Assembly (NCBI GenBank): GCA_016182905.1
Contig: JACPFR010000008.1
Location: forward strand, 1-64,000
DNA length: 64,000 nucleotides
Source: Elusimicrobiota bacterium
GTDB lineage: Bacteria; Elusimicrobiota; Elusimicrobia; UBA1565; UBA9628
Reading direction: 5' to 3'
Part shown: positions 31,741 through 39,745 of the stretch, one piece after another
Numbering within the stretch: position 1 is the first letter of the stretch
How the letters are laid out: each line of letters begins with the position of its first letter
Notes under the pieces: model-generated
Told to the model about the DNA's origin: nothing
The model's database searches: none
The model's input: only the letters and a program-made list of their open reading frames with translations
Made by a program: the position numbers and the translations under genes

Positions 31741-32961
31741 ATGGCCCGCTACGCATACACCGTCCAGGACAGCAAAGGGGAGACCTCTTCGGGAGCTCTC
31801 GAGGCCAACAACGAGAACGAGGCGATCAACGCCCTCCAGGCCAAGGGCTTCTTCATCCTGTCCATCATCGCGGACAAGACGAGCGGCGCGGGCGGAGGCA
31901 AGGCCTCCTCCGGCGGCGGCGGGAAGCCCGCCCTTCGCGACCTCATCTTCTTCGCCGAGCAGCTCTCGACCCTCCTCAACGGCGGCGTGCCCCTCGTCCG
32001 GGCGCTGTCTTTGCTGGGCGAGAACTCCAGCTCCAAGCCCCTCCAGTTCGCGCTCGCCCAGGTCACCAAGGACGTCTCGAGCGGCACGGCGCTCTACCGC
32101 GCCCTGGAGCGCCATCCCAAGGCCTTCGACACGCTGTGGGTCTCCCTCGTGCAGGCCGGCGAGATGGGCGGCCAGCTGCCCAAGGTGCTCAAGCAGATCG
32201 GCGCCTACATCCACTCCCAGGCCGAGATCCAGGGCAAGATCGTCTCCGCCATGGCCTACCCCGGCGTGCTGATGACGGTGTCCGGCGGCGTCCTCCTGTT
32301 CTTCATCCTGAAGATCGTCCCCGTCTTCGCCGAGATCTTCGCGAGCTTCAACGTGAAGCTCCCGCCCCTGACCGCGGCGATCATCGTCGTCTCGAACATC
32401 CTCGTCCACCACCTCGGGGCCCTCATCATCTCGCTGGTGGCGATCTGGTTCGTCATCAACGCCTACACCTCGACGGAGTCCGGGCAGGAGACCAAATGGG
32501 CCCTGCTGTTCGGCCTGCCCCTGGTGGGGGACTTCCTGAAGAACATCATGATCGAGCGCATGCTGACCACGCTCTCCACCTTGATCGAGTCCGGCGTCAG
32601 CATCCTCAACGCGATCTCCGTGCTCGAGGGCGTCTTCGCCAACAACATCATCTTCCGGCGCGTCCTGGCCTCGGTCAAGGCCGACGTCGCCGGCGGCAAG
32701 TCCATCTCGCAGTCCTTCAAGAAGACCGGCGCGCTCCCGCCGCTGGTCACCGAGATGATGTTCATGGGCGAGGAGTCGGGCAAGCTGCCGGACATGCTCG
32801 TCACCTTGTCCTCGTTCTACAAGGAGCAGATCGAGCAGTTCACCCGCAGCTTCAACGCGATCATCGAGCCGATCATGGTCGTCGGCATCGGCATGCTCGT
32901 CGGCGTCATCGTGCTCGCCGTCTTCCTTCCCGTCTTCAAACTGTCGAGCCTGGGGAAATAA
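31741..32961 (+). CDS. pilC: Pilus/secretion inner-membrane platform protein PilC (GspF)
   Basis: A 406-residue GspF/PilC protein. The N-terminal MARYAYTVQDSKGETSSGALEA is typical. Two GspF helical domains follow (FFAEQLSTLLNGGVPLVRALSLL and MLTTLSTLIESGVSILNAISVL), each ahead of membrane segments, ending in IIEPIMVVGIGMLVGVIVLAVFLPVF. It is the platform on which PilB assembles pilin. There is no ribosome site before its ATG, but a promoter lies immediately upstream. The stop overlaps the first prepilin gene (TAATG). Confidence 0.93.
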   Translation: MARYAYTVQDSKGETSSGALEANNENEAINALQAKGFFILSIIADKTSGAGGGKASSGGGGKPALRDLIFFAEQLSTLLNGGVPLVRALSLLGENSSSKPLQFALAQVTKDVSSGTALYRALERHPKAFDTLWVSLVQAGEMGGQLPKVLKQIGAYIHSQAEIQGKIVSAMAYPGVLMTVSGGVLLFFILKIVPVFAEIFASFNVKLPPLTAAIIVVSNILVHHLGALIISLVAIWFVINAYTSTESGQETKWALLFGLPLVGDFLKNIMIERMLTTLSTLIESGVSILNAISVLEGVFANNIIFRRVLASVKADVAGGKSISQSFKKTGALPPLVTEMMFMGEESGKLPDMLVTLSSFYKEQIEQFTRSFNAIIEPIMVVGIGMLVGVIVLAVFLPVFKLSSLGK

Positions 32962-33464
32962 TGATCAAGAACCGCGCCGGCTTCACCCTCATCGAGCTGC
33001 TGGTCGTCGTGCTGATCATCGGCATCCTCGCCTCAGTCGCCGTGCCGTCCTACCTGAAGAGCGTCGAGACGACGAAGGCCGACGACGCCGTCTCCCTCGT
33101 CAACATGATCGGGACGACCAACAAGATGTACGCCCTCGACCACAGCAACAGCTACATCGTGGGGACCTTCCCCACGACCGCCAACACCGGCTGCGGCACC
33201 GGCGCCTGCCCGGCCACGGGCCCCGGCGGCGGCACCGCCTGCGAGCTGGTCTGGTGCAAGTACCTCGCCGACCAGAACTTCGGCTCCAAGCCCTACAACT
33301 TCTACGCGTGCAGCCCCACCGGCGGAGCGTGCTTCGCCAGCGGCGGAACGAACGTGACGGCGGGAGCCAAGCGCAAATCCGGGACGTACGCGGCGTGGAG
33401 CTATTCGCAGAGCCCCACCGGGGTCATCACCAACAATGGCGGCGCGCCAGCACCGACCTATTGA
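32961..33464 (+). CDS. Major-type prepilin
   Basis: A 167-residue prepilin. The class III signal is a short basic leader cut before Phe: RAGFTLIELLVVVLIIGILASVAVP, with the conserved Glu5. The globular domain is rich in Gly, Thr and Cys (about eight cysteines), suggesting disulfide stabilisation. It begins on the last base of the pilC stop (TAATG) and is the best candidate for the main fibre subunit because its signal is the most canonical. No prepilin peptidase is in the window. Confidence 0.9.
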   Translation: MIKNRAGFTLIELLVVVLIIGILASVAVPSYLKSVETTKADDAVSLVNMIGTTNKMYALDHSNSYIVGTFPTTANTGCGTGACPATGPGGGTACELVWCKYLADQNFGSKPYNFYACSPTGGACFASGGTNVTAGAKRKSGTYAAWSYSQSPTGVITNNGGAPAPTY

Positions 33465-33951
33465 CGTCCGCCGGAGCCGCGCTCCGCGCGGCGACGCCGG
33501 CTACACCATGGTCGAGGTCATGGTGGCGATGCTGCTGACCTCGATCATGGTCACCTCGGTGTTCAGCGTGGCGCTCACGGTCAAGACCGGCGGCAGCAAG
33601 GGCGAGCGCAAGATCAAGGCCGCGGCCGGCGCCCGCCAGGTCGCCGCCCAGCTCAAGAACTACGTGACGGGAGACCCCAACAACACGACCATCCTCGGCC
33701 CCGGCCAGGGCGCGGGCGTCGCGAGCTGGTCCATGGACTCGGGCGGCGTCAACGACACGAGCTGCGTGAACTGCTACGCGCTGACCGCGGGCAGCCACAC
33801 CTTGACCGGCGTGCTCCCCGCCAGCTTCGAGGCGGCGCCCTACAACGCCCGGGTCATCTATTTCATCAGCACCACCGACACCATCACCGACGGGGTCAAC
33901 ACCCGCCCGGTCCCCTCGGTCAGCATCACGACGACCTGGAACGAGCCATGA
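33436..33951 (+). CDS. Minor prepilin-like protein
   Basis: A 171-residue protein with a longer basic leader (about 22 residues) and a prepilin signal GYTMVEVMVAMLLTSIMVTSVF with Glu5. The mature part is beta-rich with one Cys pair near residue 115. The ATG at 33436 overlaps the upstream prepilin by 29 bases; the exact start within the leader is uncertain. It resembles PilV/GspI-type minor pilins by order and by the MVEVMVA motif. Confidence 0.75.
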   Translation: MAARQHRPIDVRRSRAPRGDAGYTMVEVMVAMLLTSIMVTSVFSVALTVKTGGSKGERKIKAAAGARQVAAQLKNYVTGDPNNTTILGPGQGAGVASWSMDSGGVNDTSCVNCYALTAGSHTLTGVLPASFEAAPYNARVIYFISTTDTITDGVNTRPVPSVSITTTWNEP

Positions 33952-34682
33952 GAAAGACCTCCGGCCGCCTTCTTACGGCGAGTGGAAGCGGCACTTCCTC
34001 GCCGGATGGCTCGGTCGGTTTCTCGATCATCGAGCTCGTCATCGCGATCTCGCTCGCCTCCTTCGTGCTGGTCGGCGTGGCCACGATCGCCTCGCAGATG
34101 GCGCGCAGCCAGATCGACGGCATCCGCTCCGGCACCGTCACCGGCTGGTCGCTGGTCAGCTACCTCGCGATGGCCAAGGAGATCGAGGACGCCAACGTCC
34201 TCGCTTTCCCGATCGCCAACGGCGCCGCCTCGGATTCCCTCATCGTGTGCAAGAACTGGTCGCGGGTGCAGACCGGCCCCGACCGAAGGCTCGACAAGAA
34301 CGCCCCCGGGCTGGTCTCCGTGATCCAATACTGCGTGGACAGCTCCGACCCCGCGAACCTCGTCCTGCGCCGCTTCGCCAACGTCGGCGCCTACCCGGCC
34401 GTGACCTGCCCGGACCCGGGCGTGCCCGTGGCCTGCACCGCCTCGCCGGGAGGCACCTGGAACGAGAACGGCGCGGGCGCCGGCGTCAGCGTCATCGGCT
34501 TCAAGCTGGAGAAGCTGAGCGGCTTCCCGAACATGTTCACGCGCGACAACAGCATCGGCGGCGTGCGCGTGCGCTACGTCATCGGCCGCCAGACCCCGAC
34601 CTCCAACGAGCCGAACCCCAAGAGCACCCCTTTCGACATCGGCATCGCCATGCAGAAACAGTACAACAGCACCGTTGATTAA
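33948..34682 (+). CDS. Minor prepilin-like protein (PilW/GspJ type)
   Basis: A 244-residue protein with a 24-residue leader and the prepilin helix GFSIIELVIAISLASFVLVGVATIASQ with Glu5. The large globular domain with several cysteines and the position after a PilV-like gene fit PilW/GspJ. The start overlaps the previous stop as ATGA. Family assignment beyond prepilin is inference from order. Confidence 0.75.
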   Translation: MRKTSGRLLTASGSGTSSPDGSVGFSIIELVIAISLASFVLVGVATIASQMARSQIDGIRSGTVTGWSLVSYLAMAKEIEDANVLAFPIANGAASDSLIVCKNWSRVQTGPDRRLDKNAPGLVSVIQYCVDSSDPANLVLRRFANVGAYPAVTCPDPGVPVACTASPGGTWNENGAGAGVSVIGFKLEKLSGFPNMFTRDNSIGGVRVRYVIGRQTPTSNEPNPKSTPFDIGIAMQKQYNSTVD

Positions 34683-35043
34683 AACGAACGAGCGCGGTTC
34701 CGTCCTGGTCCACGTCCTGATCACGGGCGTCATCGTCGCGTTCATCGCGGCCGGCCTGCTGCGCATGGTGCTGATGAACTACATCGCCGTGGACCGGGCG
34801 ACGAAGGGAGCCCAGAACCGCAAGGAAGCGGAGGCCATGCTCCAGCGCGCGCTGACCTACTGGAACAAGACGAACTCGGTCTGCTCGAGCACCCCGACCT
34901 ACTTCCCCTGCTCCGGCCCCGGCGTCGGGGTCAATCAGTGCAACTGCTCCTGCCCGAACACGACGGCCCTGCCCCGCGTCGTGGTCACCGGCCCCGCCGG
35001 GGGTCCGTGCGTCATCACCATCATCTCCTCCGACCCCGATTGA
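34675..35043 (+). CDS. PilX/GspK-like minor pilin lacking Glu5
   Basis: A 122-residue protein beginning with TTG eight bases inside the previous gene. The hydrophobic helix RGSVLVHVLITGVIVAFIAAGLLRM follows a short basic leader, but position 5 after the presumed Gly cleavage site is His instead of Glu. Absence of Glu5 is typical of tip subunits such as GspK and some PilX proteins. The C-terminal half has six cysteines. It probably primes fibre assembly with the two preceding minor pilins. Its stop overlaps the hpnK start (TTGA). Confidence 0.65.
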   Translation: MIKTNERGSVLVHVLITGVIVAFIAAGLLRMVLMNYIAVDRATKGAQNRKEAEAMLQRALTYWNKTNSVCSSTPTYFPCSGPGVGVNQCNCSCPNTTALPRVVVTGPAGGPCVITIISSDPD

Positions 35044-35822
35044 CCCGCCGCCTGATCGCCACCGCCGACGATTTCGGCGACACTCCGGAAGTCAACGCCG
35101 CGGTCCTCAAGGCCTACCGCGAGGGCATCCTGCGCTTCGCCAGCCTCATGACGGGGCGTCCGGCCGCCGCCGAGGCGGCCCGCATCGCCCGGGACAATCC
35201 CGGGCTGGGGGTGGGGCTGCACCTCGAATTATGCTCGGACAGACCGGAGATGGCCGGCGCGCGCTATTTTTTCGACTCGAAAGCCCGGACGGGGCTCGAG
35301 GGGGAGATCCGCGGCCAGATCGAGGCCCTGCTGAAGCTCGGCGTGAAGCCCACCCATATCGACGGCCACATCAACGTCCACGTCCATCCCGTCATCTTCC
35401 CCGCCGTGTGCCGGCTGGCGCGGGAATACGGCATCCCGCGCGTCCGCCTGCCCTCCGGGGAGTGGGAGGCCCTCAAGGGCTTCCCGGGTGCGGAAAGCCC
35501 CGGCACGGCCCTCCTGGCGGGCGTGTTCGGGACCATGGGCGCCTGGGTCGGAGGGGCGGCCGAAGGCCTCGAGCGGCCGCGCACCTGGGGCCTCCTGCGC
35601 TCGGGCCTGATGAAGGAGGACTACGCGCTGTGGCTGATCGCCCGCCTGCCGGAGGGGACCACGGAGATGTATTTCCACCCGACCACGGACCCGAGGCTGA
35701 GGGCGACTCATATCCCCGCCCCGACGCATCAGAGCGTCACCGAGCTCGAGACCTTGCTCAGTCCGAAGGTCCGCCGCGCCCTGGACGAGCACGGCGTCGA
35801 GCTCGTCAGCCGGGCTTCTTGA
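35040..35822 (+). CDS. hpnK: Hopanoid-associated deacetylase HpnK (YdjC/ChbG family)
   Basis: A 260-residue YdjC/ChbG-family deacetylase. Metal-site motifs are IATADDFGDTPEVN near the N-terminus and THIDGHINVHVHP near residue 105. HpnK deacetylates N-acetylglucosaminyl-bacteriohopanetetrol made by HpnI. The assignment rests on the sequence and on the convergent hpnL-hpnI-hpnJ genes. Translation starts at a TTG overlapping the last pilin-like gene (TTGA), making hpnK the terminal gene of the pilus operon. Its 3' end overlaps hpnL by 17 bases tail to tail. Confidence 0.85.
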   Translation: MTRRLIATADDFGDTPEVNAAVLKAYREGILRFASLMTGRPAAAEAARIARDNPGLGVGLHLELCSDRPEMAGARYFFDSKARTGLEGEIRGQIEALLKLGVKPTHIDGHINVHVHPVIFPAVCRLAREYGIPRVRLPSGEWEALKGFPGAESPGTALLAGVFGTMGAWVGGAAEGLERPRTWGLLRSGLMKEDYALWLIARLPEGTTEMYFHPTTDPRLRATHIPAPTHQSVTELETLLSPKVRRALDEHGVELVSRAS

Positions 35823-36777
35823 CCAGCGCCCGCTGCTGAGCGGCGTACATCCCGAGCCCGGCCCCGGCCCACAGGATCTCGCGCGCGTGGCGGATCAGGC
35901 CGACGGTGAAGCCCACGTCGGCCGCCATGCCCAGGCCCTTGAAGATCGCGGTCTTGCCCGCCTCCTGCGTGCCGATCTTCGCGGGCACCATGAAGGCGAA
36001 GGAGTCGACGACGTTCGAGAGGAACTCGATGCACAGGGCGATCTCGGCGCTGACCGGGTAGCCGAGGAACTGGCAGATCAGCCAGATCTCGGCCGCGCCC
36101 CACGCGTAGCCGAGCATGAAGAAGACGATCGAGCCCAGCAGGCGCGCCGGATGGCGCCCGAGGAACTCGCGCAGGCTGCGGCGCAGCGGCTCGGTCTTCT
36201 CCACCGCCGCGGGGAAGCGCGCCTTCAGCCACGCCGGCGGCCGCGCCGCGAGCAGGCCGACGAGCAGCGCCACCCCGAAGAGGATGACGCTCATGCCCGC
36301 CGCCGCCCAGCCCGCCTGTCCGGCCTTGAAGGCGTAGACGCGCGCGTTGAGCAGGTAGATCAGGCCGACCAGCACGAACAGGGCCTGCCCGACCGACTGG
36401 GTGGCCTTCGCGACGACGACGCTGGCGACCCTCGCGTCGTGGCTCAGGGACGAGCGGAGCATGCCGGGGCGCACGAACTCCCCGGCGATGTTGCCGCTCG
36501 GGGTCAGGTAGTTGACCCCGTCGCCTCCGATGCGCACGCGCACGAGCTCCCAGAACGAGACCTTCCTCGCCTCGGCCGGGGTGAAGGCGAGGCGCCAGCC
36601 CGCCGCGTTGAGCATGTGGTCGAAGATCTGGAAGGGGATGACCACGGCGAAGCCCCAGCCGAAGCCGCGCAGGCGGTCCCACACCAGCATCGGGCCGAAC
36701 GACCAGAGCAGGTACAGGAACGTCGCCGAGCCGAGGGCGATTATCCCGAGGGTGAACCAGCGCCGGGCGTCGCGCAT
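35806..36777 (-). CDS. hpnL: Hopanoid-associated membrane protein HpnL (lysylphosphatidylglycerol synthase TM-like)
   Basis: A 323-residue inner-membrane protein of the LPG-synthase transmembrane family (HpnL subgroup), with about eight spans and the conserved loop NYLTPSGNIAGEFVRPGML and the C-terminal SFAFMVPAKIGTQEAGKTAIF. HpnL occurs in hopanoid clusters but its activity is not established; transport or flipping of extended hopanoids is a common suggestion. It follows hpnI by six bases in the same direction. A TTG one codon earlier is an alternative start. Confidence 0.85.
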   Translation of the reverse strand: MRDARRWFTLGIIALGSATFLYLLWSFGPMLVWDRLRGFGWGFAVVIPFQIFDHMLNAAGWRLAFTPAEARKVSFWELVRVRIGGDGVNYLTPSGNIAGEFVRPGMLRSSLSHDARVASVVVAKATQSVGQALFVLVGLIYLLNARVYAFKAGQAGWAAAGMSVILFGVALLVGLLAARPPAWLKARFPAAVEKTEPLRRSLREFLGRHPARLLGSIVFFMLGYAWGAAEIWLICQFLGYPVSAEIALCIEFLSNVVDSFAFMVPAKIGTQEAGKTAIFKGLGMAADVGFTVGLIRHAREILWAGAGLGMYAAQQRALVKKPG

Positions 36778-36783
36778 CAAGGC

Positions 36784-38010
36784 CTAAGGCTCGACGGAGA
36801 GCGCCTGGCGCACGGCCAGGGGCGGCGCGGTGGGCTCGAGCCGGCCCTGGGCCCGGACCAGGAACAGCTCCCCGCGCCAGACCACCGTGTTCGAGGAGCA
36901 GGCGCCGATCCAGGCGAAGAACGAGAACAGCTCCGACAGCGGCAGGAGCCAGAGCGCCCGCGCCGGCTGGCGGCCGCCGAGCCCGCCTCCGAGCGAGACG
37001 GCCGAGGCCGACTTGGCGGCCCAGATGCCGGCCAGGAGCGCCGCGCCGGCCGCGTCGGGCCCTTGGACGAGCAGGCGCAGGACGAGCAAGGAGAACCCGT
37101 GCTGGATCAGGCTCGCGTAGAAGCCGGCGGGCTGGCACAGGCGGATCGTGCGCGCCCAGCGCACCAGGTGGTTGAAGTGGCCGCGGGCGCTGCCGATGCC
37201 GGGGATCGAGTCGACGCAGCCCTCGGCCGTCGCGAGCCGCCAGCCGGCCTCGCGGACCGACTCGCCCAGCCAGAAGTCGTCGGCGAGGTGGTCGGCGAGG
37301 TTCGCGAAGGCGCCGGAGGCCTCGAAGGCCTGGCGGCGGACCATCATCGCCGCGCCCATGGCGAAGCGCATGCCGAAATGAGCCGCGCAGGCGGCCTGCG
37401 GCAGGAAGTGGGCGTTGATCGACAGCGCCTCCATGCAGCCCCAGACGCCGCGCGCGCCCGACGCCTGGTAGAACGAGGTCACCAGGCCCACGGACGGGTC
37501 GGCGAAGGGCGCGGCCATGTCGCGCAGGAACCCGGGCGTGACGCGGATGTCCGAGTCGGACATCAGCAGCAGGTCGTACTTGGCGAACGGATACGCGTTC
37601 GCCATGTTGTTGACCTTCGGGTTGTAGCCGATCCGGCTCTTGGAGACCACCACCTCGATGTCGCTGTCCGGGAACTCCTTCTTCAGGCGCGACACCGCGG
37701 CGAGCGCCGGGTCGTCGGGGCTCGCGAGGCAGAACAGGATCTGGTAGCAGGGGTAATCCTGCCGGCAGAAGCTGGCGAGGTTCTCCTCCAGGTCCAGGTC
37801 CTCGCCCTTGAGCGGCTTGATCAAGGTGATCGGGGGCAGCGGCGCCGCGGAGCGGGGGGAGCGGACGAAGAGGAAGCGCCGCGCGAACACGGCCGCGACC
37901 ACCGTGAAGCCGAGCGTGAAGGCCCCGCAGGCGAGGGCGAAGGCCGAGAACGCGGCCCGGCCCGCCACCGCGGCGGCCAGCATGATCAGCCCTACGATCT
38001 CCCACTCCAT
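36784..38010 (-). CDS. hpnI: Hopanoid glycosyltransferase HpnI
   Basis: A 408-residue membrane-bound family 2 glycosyltransferase. An N-terminal span (EIVGLIMLAAAVAG region) precedes the GT2 domain: ITLIKPLKGEDLDLEENLASF, the DxD-type MSDSDIRVTPGFL, and later ADHLADDFWLGESVREAGW with the Q/RxxRW motif HLVRWARTIRL. C-terminal spans follow. HpnI adds N-acetylglucosamine to bacteriohopanetetrol. The ATG at 38010 is seven bases after a GATACT box that overlaps the hpnJ stop, with no Shine-Dalgarno. A long open frame continues upstream but is antisense-like and unsupported. Confidence 0.88.
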   Translation of the reverse strand: MEWEIVGLIMLAAAVAGRAAFSAFALACGAFTLGFTVVAAVFARRFLFVRSPRSAAPLPPITLIKPLKGEDLDLEENLASFCRQDYPCYQILFCLASPDDPALAAVSRLKKEFPDSDIEVVVSKSRIGYNPKVNNMANAYPFAKYDLLLMSDSDIRVTPGFLRDMAAPFADPSVGLVTSFYQASGARGVWGCMEALSINAHFLPQAACAAHFGMRFAMGAAMMVRRQAFEASGAFANLADHLADDFWLGESVREAGWRLATAEGCVDSIPGIGSARGHFNHLVRWARTIRLCQPAGFYASLIQHGFSLLVLRLLVQGPDAAGAALLAGIWAAKSASAVSLGGGLGGRQPARALWLLPLSELFSFFAWIGACSSNTVVWRGELFLVRAQGRLEPTAPPLAVRQALSVEP

Positions 38011-38017
38011 GGCGGGA

Positions 38018-38023
38018 AGTATC
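38018..38023 (-). promoter_or_regulatory. Possible internal -10 for hpnI
   Basis: GATACT on the minus strand ends seven bases before the hpnI ATG and includes part of the hpnJ stop region. It fits the spacing seen at other starts in the window, but the match alone is weak. Confidence 0.3.
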
Positions 38024-39500
38024 AGGCGGCCACCGGCTCCTTGTGCTTGGTCTCGCCGGGGGCGAGGCGGGAGACGGCCGGCTTCTGCCGTCCGCGGAGG
38101 TAGTCGAGGAACTCCTTGCCCTCGCGCAGGCGCCGCTGCCGCTCCAGGGGGTCCTTCGCCATGTTCACGAGCATGCGCAGGATCGGCGTGGGGCGCGCGT
38201 AGAACTTCGAGTAGAAGCGCTTGACGCCCGCCTCCATGTCGGCCGCGCTGAGGTGGGGATATGAGATCGCGCTCGCCTGGGTGCCGTCGTTGCGCACCAT
38301 CGTCCCCTCGTCGTACCACTTGTTGGTCATCGCCTGGCGGTACAGCTCGGTGCCGGGGTAGGCCGCGGCCAAGGACACCTGGATGGTGTCCACGTTCAGC
38401 TCGCAGGCGTACTTGATCGACTCCTCGATCGTCTCCTTGGTCTCGCCCGGGAGGCCCAAGATGAAGGTCCCGTGGATGACGATGCCGAGCTTGCGGCAGT
38501 TGCGGGTGAACTCCTGGGCGATATCAACCCGGACCCCTTTCTTAATATTGTTGAGGATCTGCTGGTTGCCGGACTCGTAGCCGACAAGCAAAAGCCTCAA
38601 TCCGTTGTCTTTGAATATCTTGAGGTATTCAAACGGGACGTTCGCTCGGGAGTTGCACGACCACATGATTCCCAGCTTCCCAAGGCCTTTGGCGATCTCC
38701 GCGGCACGAGTCAGATCCGCGGTAAACGTATCATCGTCGAAGAAGAATTCTTTAACCTCGGGGAACATCTCCTTGGCGCGGGCCATCTCCGCGATGACGG
38801 CCTTGGCCGACTTCGTGCGATAGACATGGCCGCCGACGGTCTGGGGCCACAGGCAGAACGAGCAGCGCGCGGGGCAGCCGCGGCCGGTGTACAGCGAGAG
38901 GTAGGGGTGCTTCAGGTAGCCGATGTAGTAGTTGGGAACCACGAGGTCGCGCTTATAGACGTCCAGGACGGAGGGCAGGCTGTCCATGTCGTCGATGAGC
39001 ATCCGGTCGGGGTTGTGCGCGAACTCGCCGTCCGCCTTGCGGTAGGACAGGCCGGCGATCGAGTCGAACGGGCGGCCCTCGGCGACTTCCTTGATCGTGT
39101 AGTCGAACTCCTCGCGTCCGACGAAGTCGAGGACGGGGGCGTTCTTGAGCGACTCCTCGGGGAGGACGGCGACGTGGGCGCCCACGAAGCCGATCTTCAT
39201 GTCGGGGTTCTGCTTCTTCAGGGCGTCGGCGACCTTGGCGTCGTTATCAAAGGAAGGGGTCGAGGTGTGGATGACGCACAGCTCGAAGCCGCGGGCGCGC
39301 TGGAGCACCTGCTCGAGGGTCAGGTCGTCGGCCGGGGCGTCGATGAGCTTGGAGTTGGGGATGAGGGCGGCCGGCTGGGCCAGCCAGGTGGGGTACCAGA
39401 AGGACCTGATCTCGCGCCGCGCCTGATAGCGGGCTCCCGCGCCTCCATCGAAACCTTCGAATGAGGGGGGGTTCAGGAACAAAGTCCGCATGGTGGCCAT
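38022..39500 (-). CDS. hpnJ: Hopanoid radical SAM/B12-binding protein HpnJ
   Basis: A 492-residue enzyme with an N-terminal cobalamin-binding-like region (residues 1-140) and a radical SAM domain whose cluster motif is CPARCSFC (Cys209, Cys213, Cys216). Downstream are FFFDDDTFTAD, LLVGYESGNQQILNNIKKG and GTFILGLPGETKETIEES. HpnJ is required to convert glucosaminyl-bacteriohopanetetrol to the cyclitol ether by ring contraction of the sugar. GGAG lies six bases before the start. It is followed at eleven bases by hpnI and then hpnL. Confidence 0.9.
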   Translation of the reverse strand: MATMRTLFLNPPSFEGFDGGAGARYQARREIRSFWYPTWLAQPAALIPNSKLIDAPADDLTLEQVLQRARGFELCVIHTSTPSFDNDAKVADALKKQNPDMKIGFVGAHVAVLPEESLKNAPVLDFVGREEFDYTIKEVAEGRPFDSIAGLSYRKADGEFAHNPDRMLIDDMDSLPSVLDVYKRDLVVPNYYIGYLKHPYLSLYTGRGCPARCSFCLWPQTVGGHVYRTKSAKAVIAEMARAKEMFPEVKEFFFDDDTFTADLTRAAEIAKGLGKLGIMWSCNSRANVPFEYLKIFKDNGLRLLLVGYESGNQQILNNIKKGVRVDIAQEFTRNCRKLGIVIHGTFILGLPGETKETIEESIKYACELNVDTIQVSLAAAYPGTELYRQAMTNKWYDEGTMVRNDGTQASAISYPHLSAADMEAGVKRFYSKFYARPTPILRMLVNMAKDPLERQRRLREGKEFLDYLRGRQKPAVSRLAPGETKHKEPVAA

Positions 39501-39554
39501 CGTCTCTCCGTCCGGCTTGGGTGTCAGGCTTTAACTTTCTAACGGGCGATTGTC

Positions 39555-39583
39555 ATTTTACCAAAATACCGTCTGACGGGCAA
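39555..39583 (-). promoter_or_regulatory. hpnJ promoter
   Basis: On the minus strand TTGCCC (39583-39578) and TAAAAT (39560-39555), preceded by TGG, are 17 bases apart. The leader of about 50 bases contains the hpnJ Shine-Dalgarno. Confidence 0.5.
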
Positions 39584-39633
39584 TCGAAAACGGGCAGGCT
39601 TTGGACCTATACCCCGCAAAGTTGCGGTCACTC

Positions 39634-39669
39634 ATGATAATCACTATTCCCGGGAAGAGTGATCATCAT
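39634..39669. repeat. 36-base near-palindrome (P36), copy 1
   Basis: Arms of 18 bases centred on CCC|GGG, with two mismatched pairs. The left arm begins ATGATAATCACTATTCCC. It is the same element as the perfect 36-base palindrome at 53003-53038. A 20-base palindrome of the other family follows 13 bases later. Confidence 0.8.
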
Positions 39670-39682
39670 TCGTTTTTTGTCC

Positions 39683-39702
39683 GACTGTTTCCGGAAACAG
39701 TC
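39683..39702. repeat. 20-base perfect palindrome (P20)
   Basis: GACTGTTTCCGGAAACAGTC is self-complementary over all 20 bases. Related copies lie at 19954-19973 and 20271-20290. It sits about 30 bases upstream of the promoter of the peptidase MA gene. Confidence 0.85.
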
Positions 39703-39730
39703 CTCCGCGCTGGCGAACTTCGACTTGTTC

Positions 39731-39739
39731 TGCTACGCT
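39731..39739 (+). promoter_or_regulatory. Extended -10 of the peptidase MA gene
   Basis: TGCTACGCT (TGn plus TACGCT) ends six bases before the ATG at 39746. No Shine-Dalgarno is present. Confidence 0.4.
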
Positions 39740-39745
39740 GACGCC

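Noticed and set aside
39634-39702. CRISPR or tandem-array interpretation of the palindromes
   Set aside because: No regular spacer-repeat pattern and no cas genes; the elements are isolated palindromes in unrelated gaps.
39659-39745. Upstream extension of the peptidase MA gene
   Set aside because: It would read through the 20-base palindrome and the promoter and displace the signal peptide from the N-terminus.
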